Assembly (NCBI GenBank): GCA_937907685.1
Contig: CALCXF010000036.1
Coordinates: 1 to 33,267, forward strand
DNA length: 33,267 bases
From: an uncultured Nostocoides sp.
Lineage (GTDB): Bacteria > Actinomycetota > Actinomycetes > Actinomycetales > Dermatophilaceae
Direction: 5' to 3'
Below the pieces are notes generated by a model. That model saw nothing but the letters and a program-made list of their open reading frames with translations, made no database searches and had not been told where the DNA came from. Below, one piece after another: positions 7,358 to 14,781 of this stretch; the stretch's first letter is position 1; each line of letters starts with the position of its first letter. Position numbers and translations under genes: made by a program.

Positions 7358-8898
7358 GCGCCGGTGCCACGCCGTCCCTCGGGCCCGGCGAGCGACCCGG
7401 CGCACCGACGGGTGATGCCGTTCACCCCAGGCCGGCGATCGGGGCCGGGCTCGCGGCCGCGCTCGTCTTCGGCTCCTCCGCGGCCGTGCTCGTCGTGGAG
7501 ATCGTCGCCCTCCGCCTGCTGGCCCCCTACCTCGGTCTCACCCTGGAGACGAGCACCCTCGTCATCGGTCTGGCGCTCGCCGCGATCGCCGGCGGGTCCT
7601 GGATCGGCGGGCGGTGGGCTGACGAGCGTGACTCACGCGGCATGCTGGGCCCCCTCCTGGGGACCTCGGGCGCTGTCGTGGCGGCCACCCCGTTCGTGCT
7701 CCGCGGTGCGGGCTCGGCGGCCGGCGGCGCCTACCTCCTCCTCGCCGCGGCCGCGACGATCATCGTCCCGGGCCTGTTGCTGTCGGCCGTGACGCCCATC
7801 GTCACGAAGCTGCGGCTGGCGAGCCTCGCGGAGACCGGGTCCGTGGTGGGACGGCTCTCCGGCATCGGGACGACCGGTGCCATCCTCGGGACGGTCCTCA
7901 CAGGCTTCGTCCTCATCTCGCGGGTGCCGGTGACCTGGATCATGGTCGGGCTCGGCATCCTCCTCGCCCTGGCAGGGCTCGTCGTCGAGGTCGGCCGGCG
8001 CCGTCGCGGGGGGATCATCGCCGCCGCCGTCCTTGTCGTCGGCGGGCTCGGAGCCGGCGTCGCTCCGAGCGCATGTGACGCCGAGACGGCATACCACTGT
8101 GCCGTGGTGGAGGCGGACCCGGACCGGGAGACGGGGCGCCGCCTGGTGCTGGACAACCTGTGGCACTCCTACGTCGACGTCGAGGACCCGACGTACCTGG
8201 AGTTCGGCTACGTCAGGTCCTTGGCCGCAGCCGTCGAGGCGCGCTTCCCCACCGGGCAGCCGATCGAGGCGCACCACCTCGGCGGCGGCGGCCTGACCCT
8301 GCCCCGCTACCTCGCCGAGACGAGACCCGGCACGCGCAGCACCGTGTCGGAGATCGACCCCGGGGTCGTCGACGTCGACGTGGAACGGCTCGGGCTGGAG
8401 GTGGGACCGGACCTCGAGGTGCGGGTCGAGGACGCTCGGCTCGGCATCAGGCGGGTGGAGTCCCGGAGCCTGGACCTCGTCGTCGGTGACGCGTTCGGTG
8501 GAGTCAGTGTGCCGTGGCACCTCACGACCCGCGAGGCCCTCGCCGAGGTCGAGAGGGTCCTCAAGGCCGACGGGCTGTATGCCGCCAACATCATCGACCA
8601 CGAGCCCCTCGCCTTCGCCAGGGCGAAGGTGGGCACGCTCGCCACCCTCTTCGACCACGTCGCGGTCGCCGCGCCCCCCGAGGCGACGGAGGGACGAGGC
8701 GGAGGGAACCTCGTCGTGCTGGCCTCCGACGCGCCCCTCGACTCTGCGGCGTGGCAGTCCGAGATGGACGAGTTGGACGTCGGGTGGGCGCTTCTCGACG
8801 GGGCGCGGCTGGACGCATGGGTCGGCGACGTGCCCGTGCTCACCGACGACCACGCGCCCGTCGACCAGCTGCTCACGCCCTACGCGACGCGGAGCTGA
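7354..8898 (+). CDS. Membrane-fused spermidine synthase-like protein
   Basis: This 514-residue protein joins a hydrophobic N-terminal half to a soluble Rossmann methyltransferase-like half. Residues about 30-240 contain six or seven membrane segments (ALVFGSSAAVLVVEIVALRL, LVIGLALAAIAGGSWIGG and others). Residues about 280-510 match the spermidine synthase fold: HLGGGGLTLPRYL near 307 as nucleotide-binding loop, the acidic SEIDPGVV strand, and VVGDAFGG at the catalytic-Asp position, followed by HLTTREALAEVERVLKADGLYAANIID. Free spermidine synthases lack the membrane half. The substrates of the fused forms are largely unknown, so polyamine synthesis is not assured. The GTG at 7354 has GGAG five bases upstream and may be coupled to a short leader frame. 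Confidence 0.88.
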   Translation: MSAGATPSLGPGERPGAPTGDAVHPRPAIGAGLAAALVFGSSAAVLVVEIVALRLLAPYLGLTLETSTLVIGLALAAIAGGSWIGGRWADERDSRGMLGPLLGTSGAVVAATPFVLRGAGSAAGGAYLLLAAAATIIVPGLLLSAVTPIVTKLRLASLAETGSVVGRLSGIGTTGAILGTVLTGFVLISRVPVTWIMVGLGILLALAGLVVEVGRRRRGGIIAAAVLVVGGLGAGVAPSACDAETAYHCAVVEADPDRETGRRLVLDNLWHSYVDVEDPTYLEFGYVRSLAAAVEARFPTGQPIEAHHLGGGGLTLPRYLAETRPGTRSTVSEIDPGVVDVDVERLGLEVGPDLEVRVEDARLGIRRVESRSLDLVVGDAFGGVSVPWHLTTREALAEVERVLKADGLYAANIIDHEPLAFARAKVGTLATLFDHVAVAAPPEATEGRGGGNLVVLASDAPLDSAAWQSEMDELDVGWALLDGARLDAWVGDVPVLTDDHAPVDQLLTPYATRS

Positions 8899-8975
8899 GG
8901 AGCAGGAAATCCGTTGTGCCGCACCGGCGTCTGCCTCCCCGGGACGACCGCGCCGGCGAGGAGCGCCCCGGGCCG

Positions 8976-10193
8976 TCACCCCGTCACGAGCGTGCACGTC
9001 GCGTCGTGGTGGAGGGTGCCCCCGCTGCGCTGCACGCGTGGCAGGCCAGCCCAGGGGTTACCGGTGCCACCGATGCCGAAGATGTGCTCCGCGCAGACGA
9101 CGCCCTCAGTCACCCGGAGGATGGGGACACTTTCCGGAACCCCGTTGGCGCGCAGCGTGTACACGCTGTCGATGAGTACGCGGCTCGAGCTTCCGCTGAC
9201 CATGACGAGCGCGCTGTCGGTCTGGTCGGTGAAGTCCGACGGCCGGTACATCCCGAAGTTGAGGCAGAGGTCACGGAACGTCACCCCGCCCGCCTTGACG
9301 ACGACGAGGGCACCCATGGCCGGGTCACCGGAGTTCTGGCCCTCGAGCACGCAGTCGCGGATGATGAGGCCGCCCTGGCCGTACTGGGCGTTGCCCTCGA
9401 CGAGGATGCAGCGGGACCCACCACGGGCGGTGAGGTACATGTTGGCCGCTGTCGACTTGGAGCAGTTCTCGAACCGCACGAGGTACTGCCCGCCGTTGGC
9501 GCCGCTCCAGCCGTAGTTGATCTTCCCGTCGACCCACAGGTAGTTGTCCGAGCCGCGCACGCTGAACTGGGTGCCCCGCACGCCGACACAGGTCCAGACG
9601 CCCGACAGCGAGGCCAGGGTCATGGCGAAGGCGGCGCCGGGCATCCCCAGGACGTGCTTGAAACCGAAGAACGTGAGGCTGTCGAGGTGGGTGGCGTACG
9701 CGGTGCCGGCGCTGTACGGGTGGTGGTAGAACTGCGTGTTGCCGTTGCTGCTGCGGAAACAGATGCCCGAGACCTCGACGTCGTAGGTCGTCGCGGTCCC
9801 CACGAGCCACGAGGCGTTGCCCGTGCCGCAGTTGAGCGTCACGTTGCACTGGGGCAGGGCTCCTGCGGTGCCGCTGATCTCGGGGTTCTGCCAGCCCTGG
9901 TTCGGGCCGATGATCCGCATGCCGCTGTAGGTCGTGCGGGTCACGGTGAAGGTGTGGTTCCTCGCCGAAAGACGGATGGCGCGTCGTGGGTTCGAGGCCT
10001 TCTGGGCGGCGATCGCCTTGGTGAGCCTCTCGTCGTCCGTGCCGGTGAAGGAGTCCAGGAGGATGCCGTCCTCCGACCCTGCCGCCTGCGCGGTTCCGGC
10101 AGAAGAGAGCCCGATGGCCGTGGCCACCAGGGCCGTGGACCCGCCCAGCCCGATGAGGTTCCTTCGTCGGAGGTGGTTCGTCTCGCGTGTCAT
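8976..10193 (-). CDS. Tat-exported right-handed beta-helix protein
   Basis: This 405-residue protein opens with a twin-arginine signal (HLRRRNLIGLGGSTALVA, cleavage likely after AQA) and then reads as a parallel beta-helix. It has a pectate-lyase/GH28-like first coil (DSFTGTDDERLTKAIAAQKA, then RAIRLSARNHTFTVTRTTY) followed by short repetitive strands rich in Gly, Asn and Thr (MRIIGPNQGW, DVEVSGICFRSSNGN, RFENCSKSTAANMYLTARGG, LIIRDCVLEGQNSG). The opening resembles beta-helix tail-spike and polysaccharide-binding proteins found in actinomycetes and their phages. No catalytic residues can be named with confidence. Secretion suggests action on an extracellular or cell-wall glycan. The ATG at 10193 has GGGAG five bases upstream. 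No phage genes surround it. Confidence 0.78.
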   Translation of the reverse strand: MTRETNHLRRRNLIGLGGSTALVATAIGLSSAGTAQAAGSEDGILLDSFTGTDDERLTKAIAAQKASNPRRAIRLSARNHTFTVTRTTYSGMRIIGPNQGWQNPEISGTAGALPQCNVTLNCGTGNASWLVGTATTYDVEVSGICFRSSNGNTQFYHHPYSAGTAYATHLDSLTFFGFKHVLGMPGAAFAMTLASLSGVWTCVGVRGTQFSVRGSDNYLWVDGKINYGWSGANGGQYLVRFENCSKSTAANMYLTARGGSRCILVEGNAQYGQGGLIIRDCVLEGQNSGDPAMGALVVVKAGGVTFRDLCLNFGMYRPSDFTDQTDSALVMVSGSSSRVLIDSVYTLRANGVPESVPILRVTEGVVCAEHIFGIGGTGNPWAGLPRVQRSGGTLHHDATCTLVTG

Positions 10194-10216
10194 GCGTACT
10201 CCCAACCCAGAGCGTT

Positions 10217-10232
10217 CTGTTTAGCCCTGTTT
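10217..10232. repeat. Direct repeat CTGTTT upstream of the beta-helix gene
   Basis: CTGTTT occurs twice (10217-10222 and 10227-10232), ten bases apart, one helical turn, 24-39 bases before the ATG of the beta-helix gene. On the transcribed strand it reads AAACAG twice. The spacing would suit a protein bound on one DNA face, but it may be chance. Confidence 0.3.
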
Positions 10233-10308
10233 GAGGCACGCCGCCCGACCCCCTGGTGCCCCGGCCGAGCCACGTGCGGTTCGCGGCAGTGGGGACCCCC
10301 AGCCACCA

Positions 10309-10320
10309 CCACCATGGTGG
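10309..10320. repeat. 12-bp perfect palindrome CCACCATGGTGG
   Basis: The palindrome lies in the 259-bp gap between the hydrolase stop and the beta-helix start, both on the minus strand. It is too short and AT-poor to be an obvious terminator and could be an operator. No function can be assigned. Confidence 0.4.
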
Positions 10321-10452
10321 CATCACGCAACAGATCCCGCTCGGCTGTGGAAGCATCTCACCTCGCCCGGCCCGGGTCGGACTCGTCGTGAGGACCGGCC
10401 TGCGGCGCCCGGACACCTCGAGAGTGTGACGACGGCGCCTCGAGGGCGTGGG

Positions 10453-11328
10453 CTACGGAAGACTCTCGAGCCAGTCGACGACGGGTCGCGCCGCCGTCTC
10501 GGCGGCGTAGACGGTCTCGTGGTCCTCGCCGGTGAGCACGCGGACCGTCGTCGCGTGGCCGGCGGCCTCCAGCGCCGTGCCGAAGTCGGTGGTGAACGAG
10601 ACGGGCACGACATCGTCCGCCTCACCGTGGAGGAGGAGCACGGGCACCTCGGGCCGCAGGTCGGCGTGGATGACAGGGTTGGCGGCGTCCCACTCACCCG
10701 GTGCCTCGTCGATCGGAGCGGCGAACAGCGCGTCTGCGGCATCCGCGAACTGCCGGATGTCGTAGGGCCCGGCGAGCCCGATGAACGCGTCGGGCTCGAC
10801 GACAGGGTCCTCGCAGTCGGGCGAGAACCGGTCGGCCGCCAGGGTGGCCACCGCGGAGAGGTGCGCGCCGGAGGAGTGTCCGAGAAGCACCAGCCGGTCC
10901 GGGTCGATGCCGGCCTCACGGGCGGTCGCGGCCCCGTCGGCGAGCGCGCAGAGGATGTCCTCGACGGGGGTGGGATAGACGACGTCGTCCGCGGAGGCGC
11001 GGATCGTGACGGGCACCGCGACGACACCGCCCGCAGCCAGCGCTTCGGCCAACGGCGCGAGTGCGGACGGGTTGGCCGACTGCCAGGACCCGCCGGGGAT
11101 CATCACGACGACGGGCGCCGAGCCGGCGCTCTCGGGCACGTGTGGGTGCGCCTCGAGCCCCGGAAGGTACTCGTGCGGCGCCAGGCCCGGCACTCCGGCG
11201 GTGCTCGAGCCGTCTTCATCGTCGCCCGCGTTCGCCCCGGTACCGCACGCAGCGAGGGCGAGCACGGTGACCGCCGCGGCGGCGGTTCGCCTCCGTGCGC
11301 CCCGTGGTCCGCGGGTCGCAGACGTCAT
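10453..11328 (-). CDS. Alpha/beta hydrolase lipoprotein (esterase/lipase-like)
   Basis: This is a 291-residue predicted lipoprotein. An Arg-rich start and hydrophobic stretch end in the lipobox ALAAC (Cys28), followed by an acidic Ser/Gly linker. The hydrolase domain shows an oxyanion segment VVVMIPGGSWQ (73-83), the nucleophile elbow GHSSGAH (Ser152), an acid in LHGEADDVVP (Asp238) and the catalytic His in GEDHETVY (His270). This is the BD-FAE/carboxylesterase arrangement. It should act outside the membrane on an ester, perhaps acylated sugar, but the substrate is inference. Upstream is CATACT six bases before the ATG, weakly suggesting a leaderless start. It is divergent from the exported TIM-barrel gene across 176 bp. 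Confidence 0.87.
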   Translation of the reverse strand: MTSATRGPRGARRRTAAAAVTVLALAACGTGANAGDDEDGSSTAGVPGLAPHEYLPGLEAHPHVPESAGSAPVVVMIPGGSWQSANPSALAPLAEALAAGGVVAVPVTIRASADDVVYPTPVEDILCALADGAATAREAGIDPDRLVLLGHSSGAHLSAVATLAADRFSPDCEDPVVEPDAFIGLAGPYDIRQFADAADALFAAPIDEAPGEWDAANPVIHADLRPEVPVLLLHGEADDVVPVSFTTDFGTALEAAGHATTVRVLTGEDHETVYAAETAARPVVDWLESLP

Positions 11329-11504
11329 GGACCGAGTATGGGCCCTCGTCGGGCGGTCCTTGGTGGTCCCGCAGACGACGGGGCAGCAGGCCGGCTCTCT
11401 CGTGCCTCCGTCGGTAGCGTGGGTGGCGATCCAGCTCCCGGGGTGGAGCCGGGTTCGCCGGCGGTTGCAGCCGCACGGTGTCACCACGGGATGGGAGTCT
11501 TCTG

Positions 11505-12419
11505 ATGCAACCACTTCGCCGCGTCCTGCGCGGCCTCCTCACGGCGATGGTCCTCGCGGGGTGCCTCTTCACCGGCACCGCGACAACGGCAAGCGCGGCG
11601 CAGCCCGACTGCGCCGGCAGGGGCGTGCCGGCCAGCAAGATCTCGATCCAGCTGTGGACGTTCGCCGAGTACATCGGGTTCGGCACGGATGCCGCGACGA
11701 TCGACCGGACGCGGGAGGTCTTCGCCGCGCTGAGCGAGATGGGCTATCGCAACGTCGAGCCCTTCACCCTCAGCGGACTCACCGCCGAGGAGTATCGCGC
11801 CCTGCTCGACGAGTACGGCCTCAAGGCATCCGCACGCCATGTGAACGTCGGCACGCCGACGAACCCCGCCGACATCGAGGCGATCCTCGAGGAGAACCGC
11901 ATCCTCGGCATCAAGTACTTCGGCTCCGGCGGGACGCCGAACTTCGCCACCGAGGCGGAGTGGATCGCATATGCCGAGTATCTCGACGCGGTCGGTGAGC
12001 AGGCCCGCAAGGCGGGGCAGACGCTCATGGTCCACAACCACAACTGGGAGTTCCAGCGCGTCTTCGGCGACATGACGGCCTACGACATCCTCCTGGCGAA
12101 CACGGACCCGAGGAACGTCGTCTTCCAGCTCGACCTGTACTGGGCCACGAACGGCGGCGTCGACCCGGTCGAGCTGATCGAGCAGTACGGCGACCGGATC
12201 GAGCTGTTCCACGTCAAGGACATGGCGGCCGGGACGTTCCCGGGCCGCATCGAGATCGTCGGCGAGGGGATCATCGACTTCCCGACGATCTTCGAGGCAG
12301 CGGGCGGCGGCATCCGCTACTACGTCGTCGAGCACGACCCACGGTTCGGCGACCCGACGTTCGACCCGTTCGAGGCAGCGGAGACGGGGTTCGACTACCT
12401 CGCCTGCGTGACGTACTGA
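11505..12419 (+). CDS. Exported sugar phosphate isomerase/epimerase-like TIM barrel protein
   Basis: The 304-residue protein belongs to the xylose-isomerase-like TIM barrel superfamily: SIQLWTFAEYIGF as first strand, TLMVHNHNWEFQ as a metal-binding strand, VFQLDLYWATNGGVDPV, ELFHVKDMAAGTFP, and a terminal YYVVEHDPRFGDP. The conserved His, Glu and Asp residues for a divalent metal are present. The unusual part is the N-terminus, a basic start and hydrophobic segment with LAGC (possible lipobox) followed by TASAAQP, a plausible signal peptidase I site. Most family members are cytoplasmic. GGGAG seven bases upstream supports the ATG at 11505. An in-frame GTG at 11478 is less likely. Confidence 0.87.
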   Translation: MQPLRRVLRGLLTAMVLAGCLFTGTATTASAAQPDCAGRGVPASKISIQLWTFAEYIGFGTDAATIDRTREVFAALSEMGYRNVEPFTLSGLTAEEYRALLDEYGLKASARHVNVGTPTNPADIEAILEENRILGIKYFGSGGTPNFATEAEWIAYAEYLDAVGEQARKAGQTLMVHNHNWEFQRVFGDMTAYDILLANTDPRNVVFQLDLYWATNGGVDPVELIEQYGDRIELFHVKDMAAGTFPGRIEIVGEGIIDFPTIFEAAGGGIRYYVVEHDPRFGDPTFDPFEAAETGFDYLACVTY

Positions 12420-12436
12420 CGGTCGCGCACTGAAGG

Positions 12437-12464
12437 GGCGGGCGCCGAGGCTCGGCGCCCCGCC
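12437..12464. terminator. GC-rich hairpin between converging genes
   Basis: Arms GGCGGGCGCCGAG and CTCGGCGCCCCGCC pair with one bulge around a single-base loop. The hairpin lies 17 bases after the TIM-barrel stop and about 70 bases after the dnaB stop, so it could serve both strands. There is no T-run, as is common in this GC range. Confidence 0.55.
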
Positions 12465-12532
12465 TCGTGCTGTCCACGCCCAACCGTGTGCCGCCGACGC
12501 CCTGCACCGTGTTCACCCGTTGTCGGGACGAC

Positions 12533-13906
12533 TCAGAACCCGCCGTCACGGGCCATGTTGTTGAACCGGCTGTAGTGCCCCTGGAACGCCAGGACGATGT
12601 CCTTGGTGGGACCGTTACGGTGCTTGGCGACGATGACGTCGGCCTCACCGTCGCGCTCGGGGTCCGAGCGATCGCGGTGGAGGAGGATGACGACGTCCGC
12701 ATCCTGCTCGATCGACCCGCTTTCGCGCAGGTCCGACATCTGTGGGCGCTTGTCGGTGCGCTGCTCGGGGCCACGGTTGAGCTGGCTGATGGCGATGACC
12801 GGGACCTCGAGCTCCTTGGCCAGGAGCTTCAGCGCACGGGAGAACTCGGCGACCTCCTGCTGGCGGGACTCCACCTTCTTGCCGGAGCTCATGAGCTGTA
12901 GGTAGTCGATGATGACCATCCGAAGGTTGTGCTGCTGTTTGAGCCGGCGGCACTTGGCCCGGATCTCCATGAGCGACATGTTGGGGCTGTCGTCGATGAA
13001 GAGCGGGCTGTCGGAGATCTTGCCCATGATCCGGGCGAGCTTGGTCCACTGGTCCTGGTTCTTCAGGCCCTTGCGGAGGTCCTGCAGCTGGATCGTCGCC
13101 TCGGCGGAGAGGATGCGCATGGTGATCTCGGTACGGCTCATCTCGAGCGAGAACACCGCCGTCGCCATCTGGTGCTTGATGGCGGCGGCGCGGGCGATGT
13201 CGATGCCGAGGGTCGACTTGCCGGTGGCGGGCCGCGCGGCGATGACGATCATCTGTCCCGGGTGGAGGCCGTGGGTCAGCTCGTCCAGCTCGAGAAAGCC
13301 CGTCGGCACGCCGATCATCTCGTCGGTTCGCCCCGAGGCCGCCTCGATCTCCTCCATCGTCTCGTTGAGCAGCTCGCCGAGGAGGTGGTAGTCCTCGCCT
13401 CCGCGCTTCTCGGCGACGGAGTAGACCTCGGCCTGGGCGCGGTTGACGATGTCGTCGATGTCCCCCTCGCCCTGCGCGTATCCCATCTGGACGATCCGGG
13501 TGCCGGCCTCGACGAGCCGGCGGAGGACCGCCCGCTCGTGCACGATCTCGGCGTAGTAGCCCGCGTTCGCCGCCGTCGGCACGGACTGGATCAGCTGGTG
13601 GAGATAGGCCTGACCGCCGACGCGGGTCAGGTCGCCGCGCTTGCCGAGCTCGTCGGCCACGGTGATGGCGTCGGCGGGCTCCCCCCGCCCGAACAGGTCG
13701 AGGACGGCGTCGAAGATCAGCTCGTGTGCCGGCCGGTAGAAGTCGTGGGCCTTCACCGCCTCCAGGCAGTCGGCGATGGCGTCCTTGTTGATGAGCATCG
13801 AGCCGAGCACCGACTGCTCGGCATGGAGGTCCTGCGGAGGGACACGGTCGTCGGTCGGGCCACCGGCTCGACTCTCGAACGCCGCGCTCAGCTCCGCGAC
13901 CGACAC
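12533..13906 (-). CDS. dnaB: Replicative DNA helicase DnaB
   Basis: This is the hexameric 5'-3' helicase of the replication fork, 457 residues, full length and without an intein (actinobacterial dnaB genes sometimes carry one). The N-terminal primase-interaction domain (PPQDLHAEQSVLGSMLINKDAI to about residue 120) is followed by the linker and RecA-like domain. Walker A reads ARPATGKS (224-231), Walker B MVIIDYLQLM, and later ISQLNRGPEQR and SIEQDADVVILLHRD carry the H3/H4 motifs. The GTG at 13906 is preceded by GGAGGGGG at proper distance and gives VSVAELSAAFE. A longer frame to 14164 lacks family similarity. DNA upstream contains a perfect actinobacterial DnaA box. Confidence 0.97.
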   Translation of the reverse strand: MSVAELSAAFESRAGGPTDDRVPPQDLHAEQSVLGSMLINKDAIADCLEAVKAHDFYRPAHELIFDAVLDLFGRGEPADAITVADELGKRGDLTRVGGQAYLHQLIQSVPTAANAGYYAEIVHERAVLRRLVEAGTRIVQMGYAQGEGDIDDIVNRAQAEVYSVAEKRGGEDYHLLGELLNETMEEIEAASGRTDEMIGVPTGFLELDELTHGLHPGQMIVIAARPATGKSTLGIDIARAAAIKHQMATAVFSLEMSRTEITMRILSAEATIQLQDLRKGLKNQDQWTKLARIMGKISDSPLFIDDSPNMSLMEIRAKCRRLKQQHNLRMVIIDYLQLMSSGKKVESRQQEVAEFSRALKLLAKELEVPVIAISQLNRGPEQRTDKRPQMSDLRESGSIEQDADVVILLHRDRSDPERDGEADVIVAKHRNGPTKDIVLAFQGHYSRFNNMARDGGF

Positions 13907-14086
13907 CGCGCACCCCCTCCCGTCCGGCCCACGCCGGTGTCGATGACCAGTACCTCGGAGCGGCCGCCGCCCTGGGGAGAACGACACCAGAGAGCACCGA
14001 CAACCACCCGACGAGTCACCGTAGGGCTGCGGCCGGGCGGCCACCAAGCCCTCCCGTCGACTATGGCCGAACGGCTGTGCACGGCG

Positions 14087-14095
14087 TGGGGACAA
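14087..14095 (-). promoter_or_regulatory. DnaA-box-like site, one mismatch
   Basis: TGGGGACAA differs at one base from TGTGGACAA, the complement of the actinobacterial DnaA box TTGTCCACA. It is 56 bp from the perfect box. Confidence 0.3.
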
Positions 14096-14142
14096 GGTGT
14101 GCAAAACGCCCGCGGCGTGTGTGCACATGACGTGGAGAACCC

Positions 14143-14151
14143 TGTGGACAA
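14143..14151 (-). promoter_or_regulatory. Perfect actinobacterial DnaA box
   Basis: TGTGGACAA is the exact complement of TTGTCCACA, the consensus described for Streptomyces and mycobacterial DnaA. It lies about 240 bp upstream of the dnaB start codon. It could mediate DnaA control of dnaB or titrate DnaA. A single 9-mer may also be chance. Confidence 0.45.
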
Positions 14152-14382
14152 CCGGGTACCTCACCCGAGGAAACCGCGCTGACCAGCGACGATGTCGTCC
14201 ACGGTGTGTGGAGCGGAGAAAGTTTCGGGCGTGTTTCGGTCCACAAGAAGCAGGTCACGTCCGAGGGCTCCTCAGCCTGCTCCGCGCCCTGTAGCAGACC
14301 CCGGACGGTCGTCGCAACCACTTCGGACCACTTCGCGGGGGTTGCTCCCCTGGCCTCGGTGGCCGCCGCTTCCAGCGCGCGG

Positions 14383-14658
14383 TCAGCCGGCTCGGCCGTA
14401 CCGTTCCGCCGACCGGGCCCGCGCCTTGGCCGCCTCGACCTCTCGGTCCTTGGGCGGGGCCGTCGTCACGAGCGCGTCGAGAAGCCGAGCGGTCACGTCG
14501 GCGACCTCCTCGACCGCCGTGTCGAACGCTGCGTGGTTCGCGGCAGACGGCTTCGTCATGCCGCTCACCTTCCGGACGTACTGGAGAGCGGCGGCCCGCA
14601 CCTCGTCCGGCGTCGCCGGCGGTGCGAAGTTGTTCAGCGGACGGATGTTGCGGCACAT
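14383..14658 (-). CDS. DUF2277 family protein
   Basis: This 91-residue protein matches the DUF2277 pattern along its whole length: an MCRNIRPLNNFAPPATPDE start, then AAALQYVRKVSGMTKPSAAN, a helical middle part and the conserved tail PPKDREVEAAKARARSAERYG. The function is unknown. The Cys2 near the N-terminus is conserved in the family. The ATG at 14658 has TACCGT six bases upstream, a pattern typical of leaderless transcripts. The only GGAG is too close to the ATG to work as a normal ribosome binding site. The longer open frame to 15609 is antisense to the CoA-transferase gene. Confidence 0.88.
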   Translation of the reverse strand: MCRNIRPLNNFAPPATPDEVRAAALQYVRKVSGMTKPSAANHAAFDTAVEEVADVTARLLDALVTTAPPKDREVEAAKARARSAERYGRAG

Positions 14659-14664
14659 GGCTCC

Positions 14665-14670
14665 ACGGTA
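14665..14670 (-). promoter_or_regulatory. Possible leaderless -10 element for the DUF2277 gene
   Basis: On the minus strand TACCGT (TANNNT) ends six bases before the ATG at 14658. It overlaps a noncoding copy of the recurrent GTATGCC/GGCATAC heptamer. Confidence 0.4.
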
Positions 14671-14781
14671 TGCCGCGGTCCCGCCACCCGCGACTGTTCG
14701 CCACGCAGCGTTCGGCACGGCATCCGCGTGCGGGTCAGGCAAGCCGACCCTCACCTGACGGTTGGCGAGCACGGGGGAATG

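Larger units (their letters stand above)
13907..14382. other. Gene-free region upstream of dnaB with DnaA-box-like sites
   Basis: These 476 bp lie between the dnaB start and the DUF2277 stop. No convincing protein is seen. A minus-strand frame at 14061-14321 (MVATTVRGLLQ) matches nothing I know. The sequence between about 14070 and 14250 is less GC-rich and contains one perfect DnaA box, a one-mismatch copy, a two-mismatch copy, and several TGTGNAC-like words. It should include the dnaB promoter. Confidence 0.5.

Noticed and set aside
8976..10193. Prophage
   Set aside because: Only one protein resembles a tail spike. It has a bacterial Tat signal, and no integrase, capsid, terminase or lysis gene is nearby.
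12533..13906. Intein in DnaB
   Set aside because: DnaB motifs follow each other at normal spacing in 457 residues, leaving no room for an intein.
12929..14182. Plus-strand open frame opposite dnaB
   Set aside because: The complementary strand encodes full-length DnaB. The plus frame has no recognisable domain.
14061..14321. Minus-strand 86-residue frame upstream of dnaB
   Set aside because: There is no family similarity or ribosome binding site, and the region looks regulatory.
14206..14781. N-terminal extension of the CoA-transferase gene
   Set aside because: It crosses the DUF2277 gene in antisense and has no similarity. A good start with GGGGGA lies at 14782.
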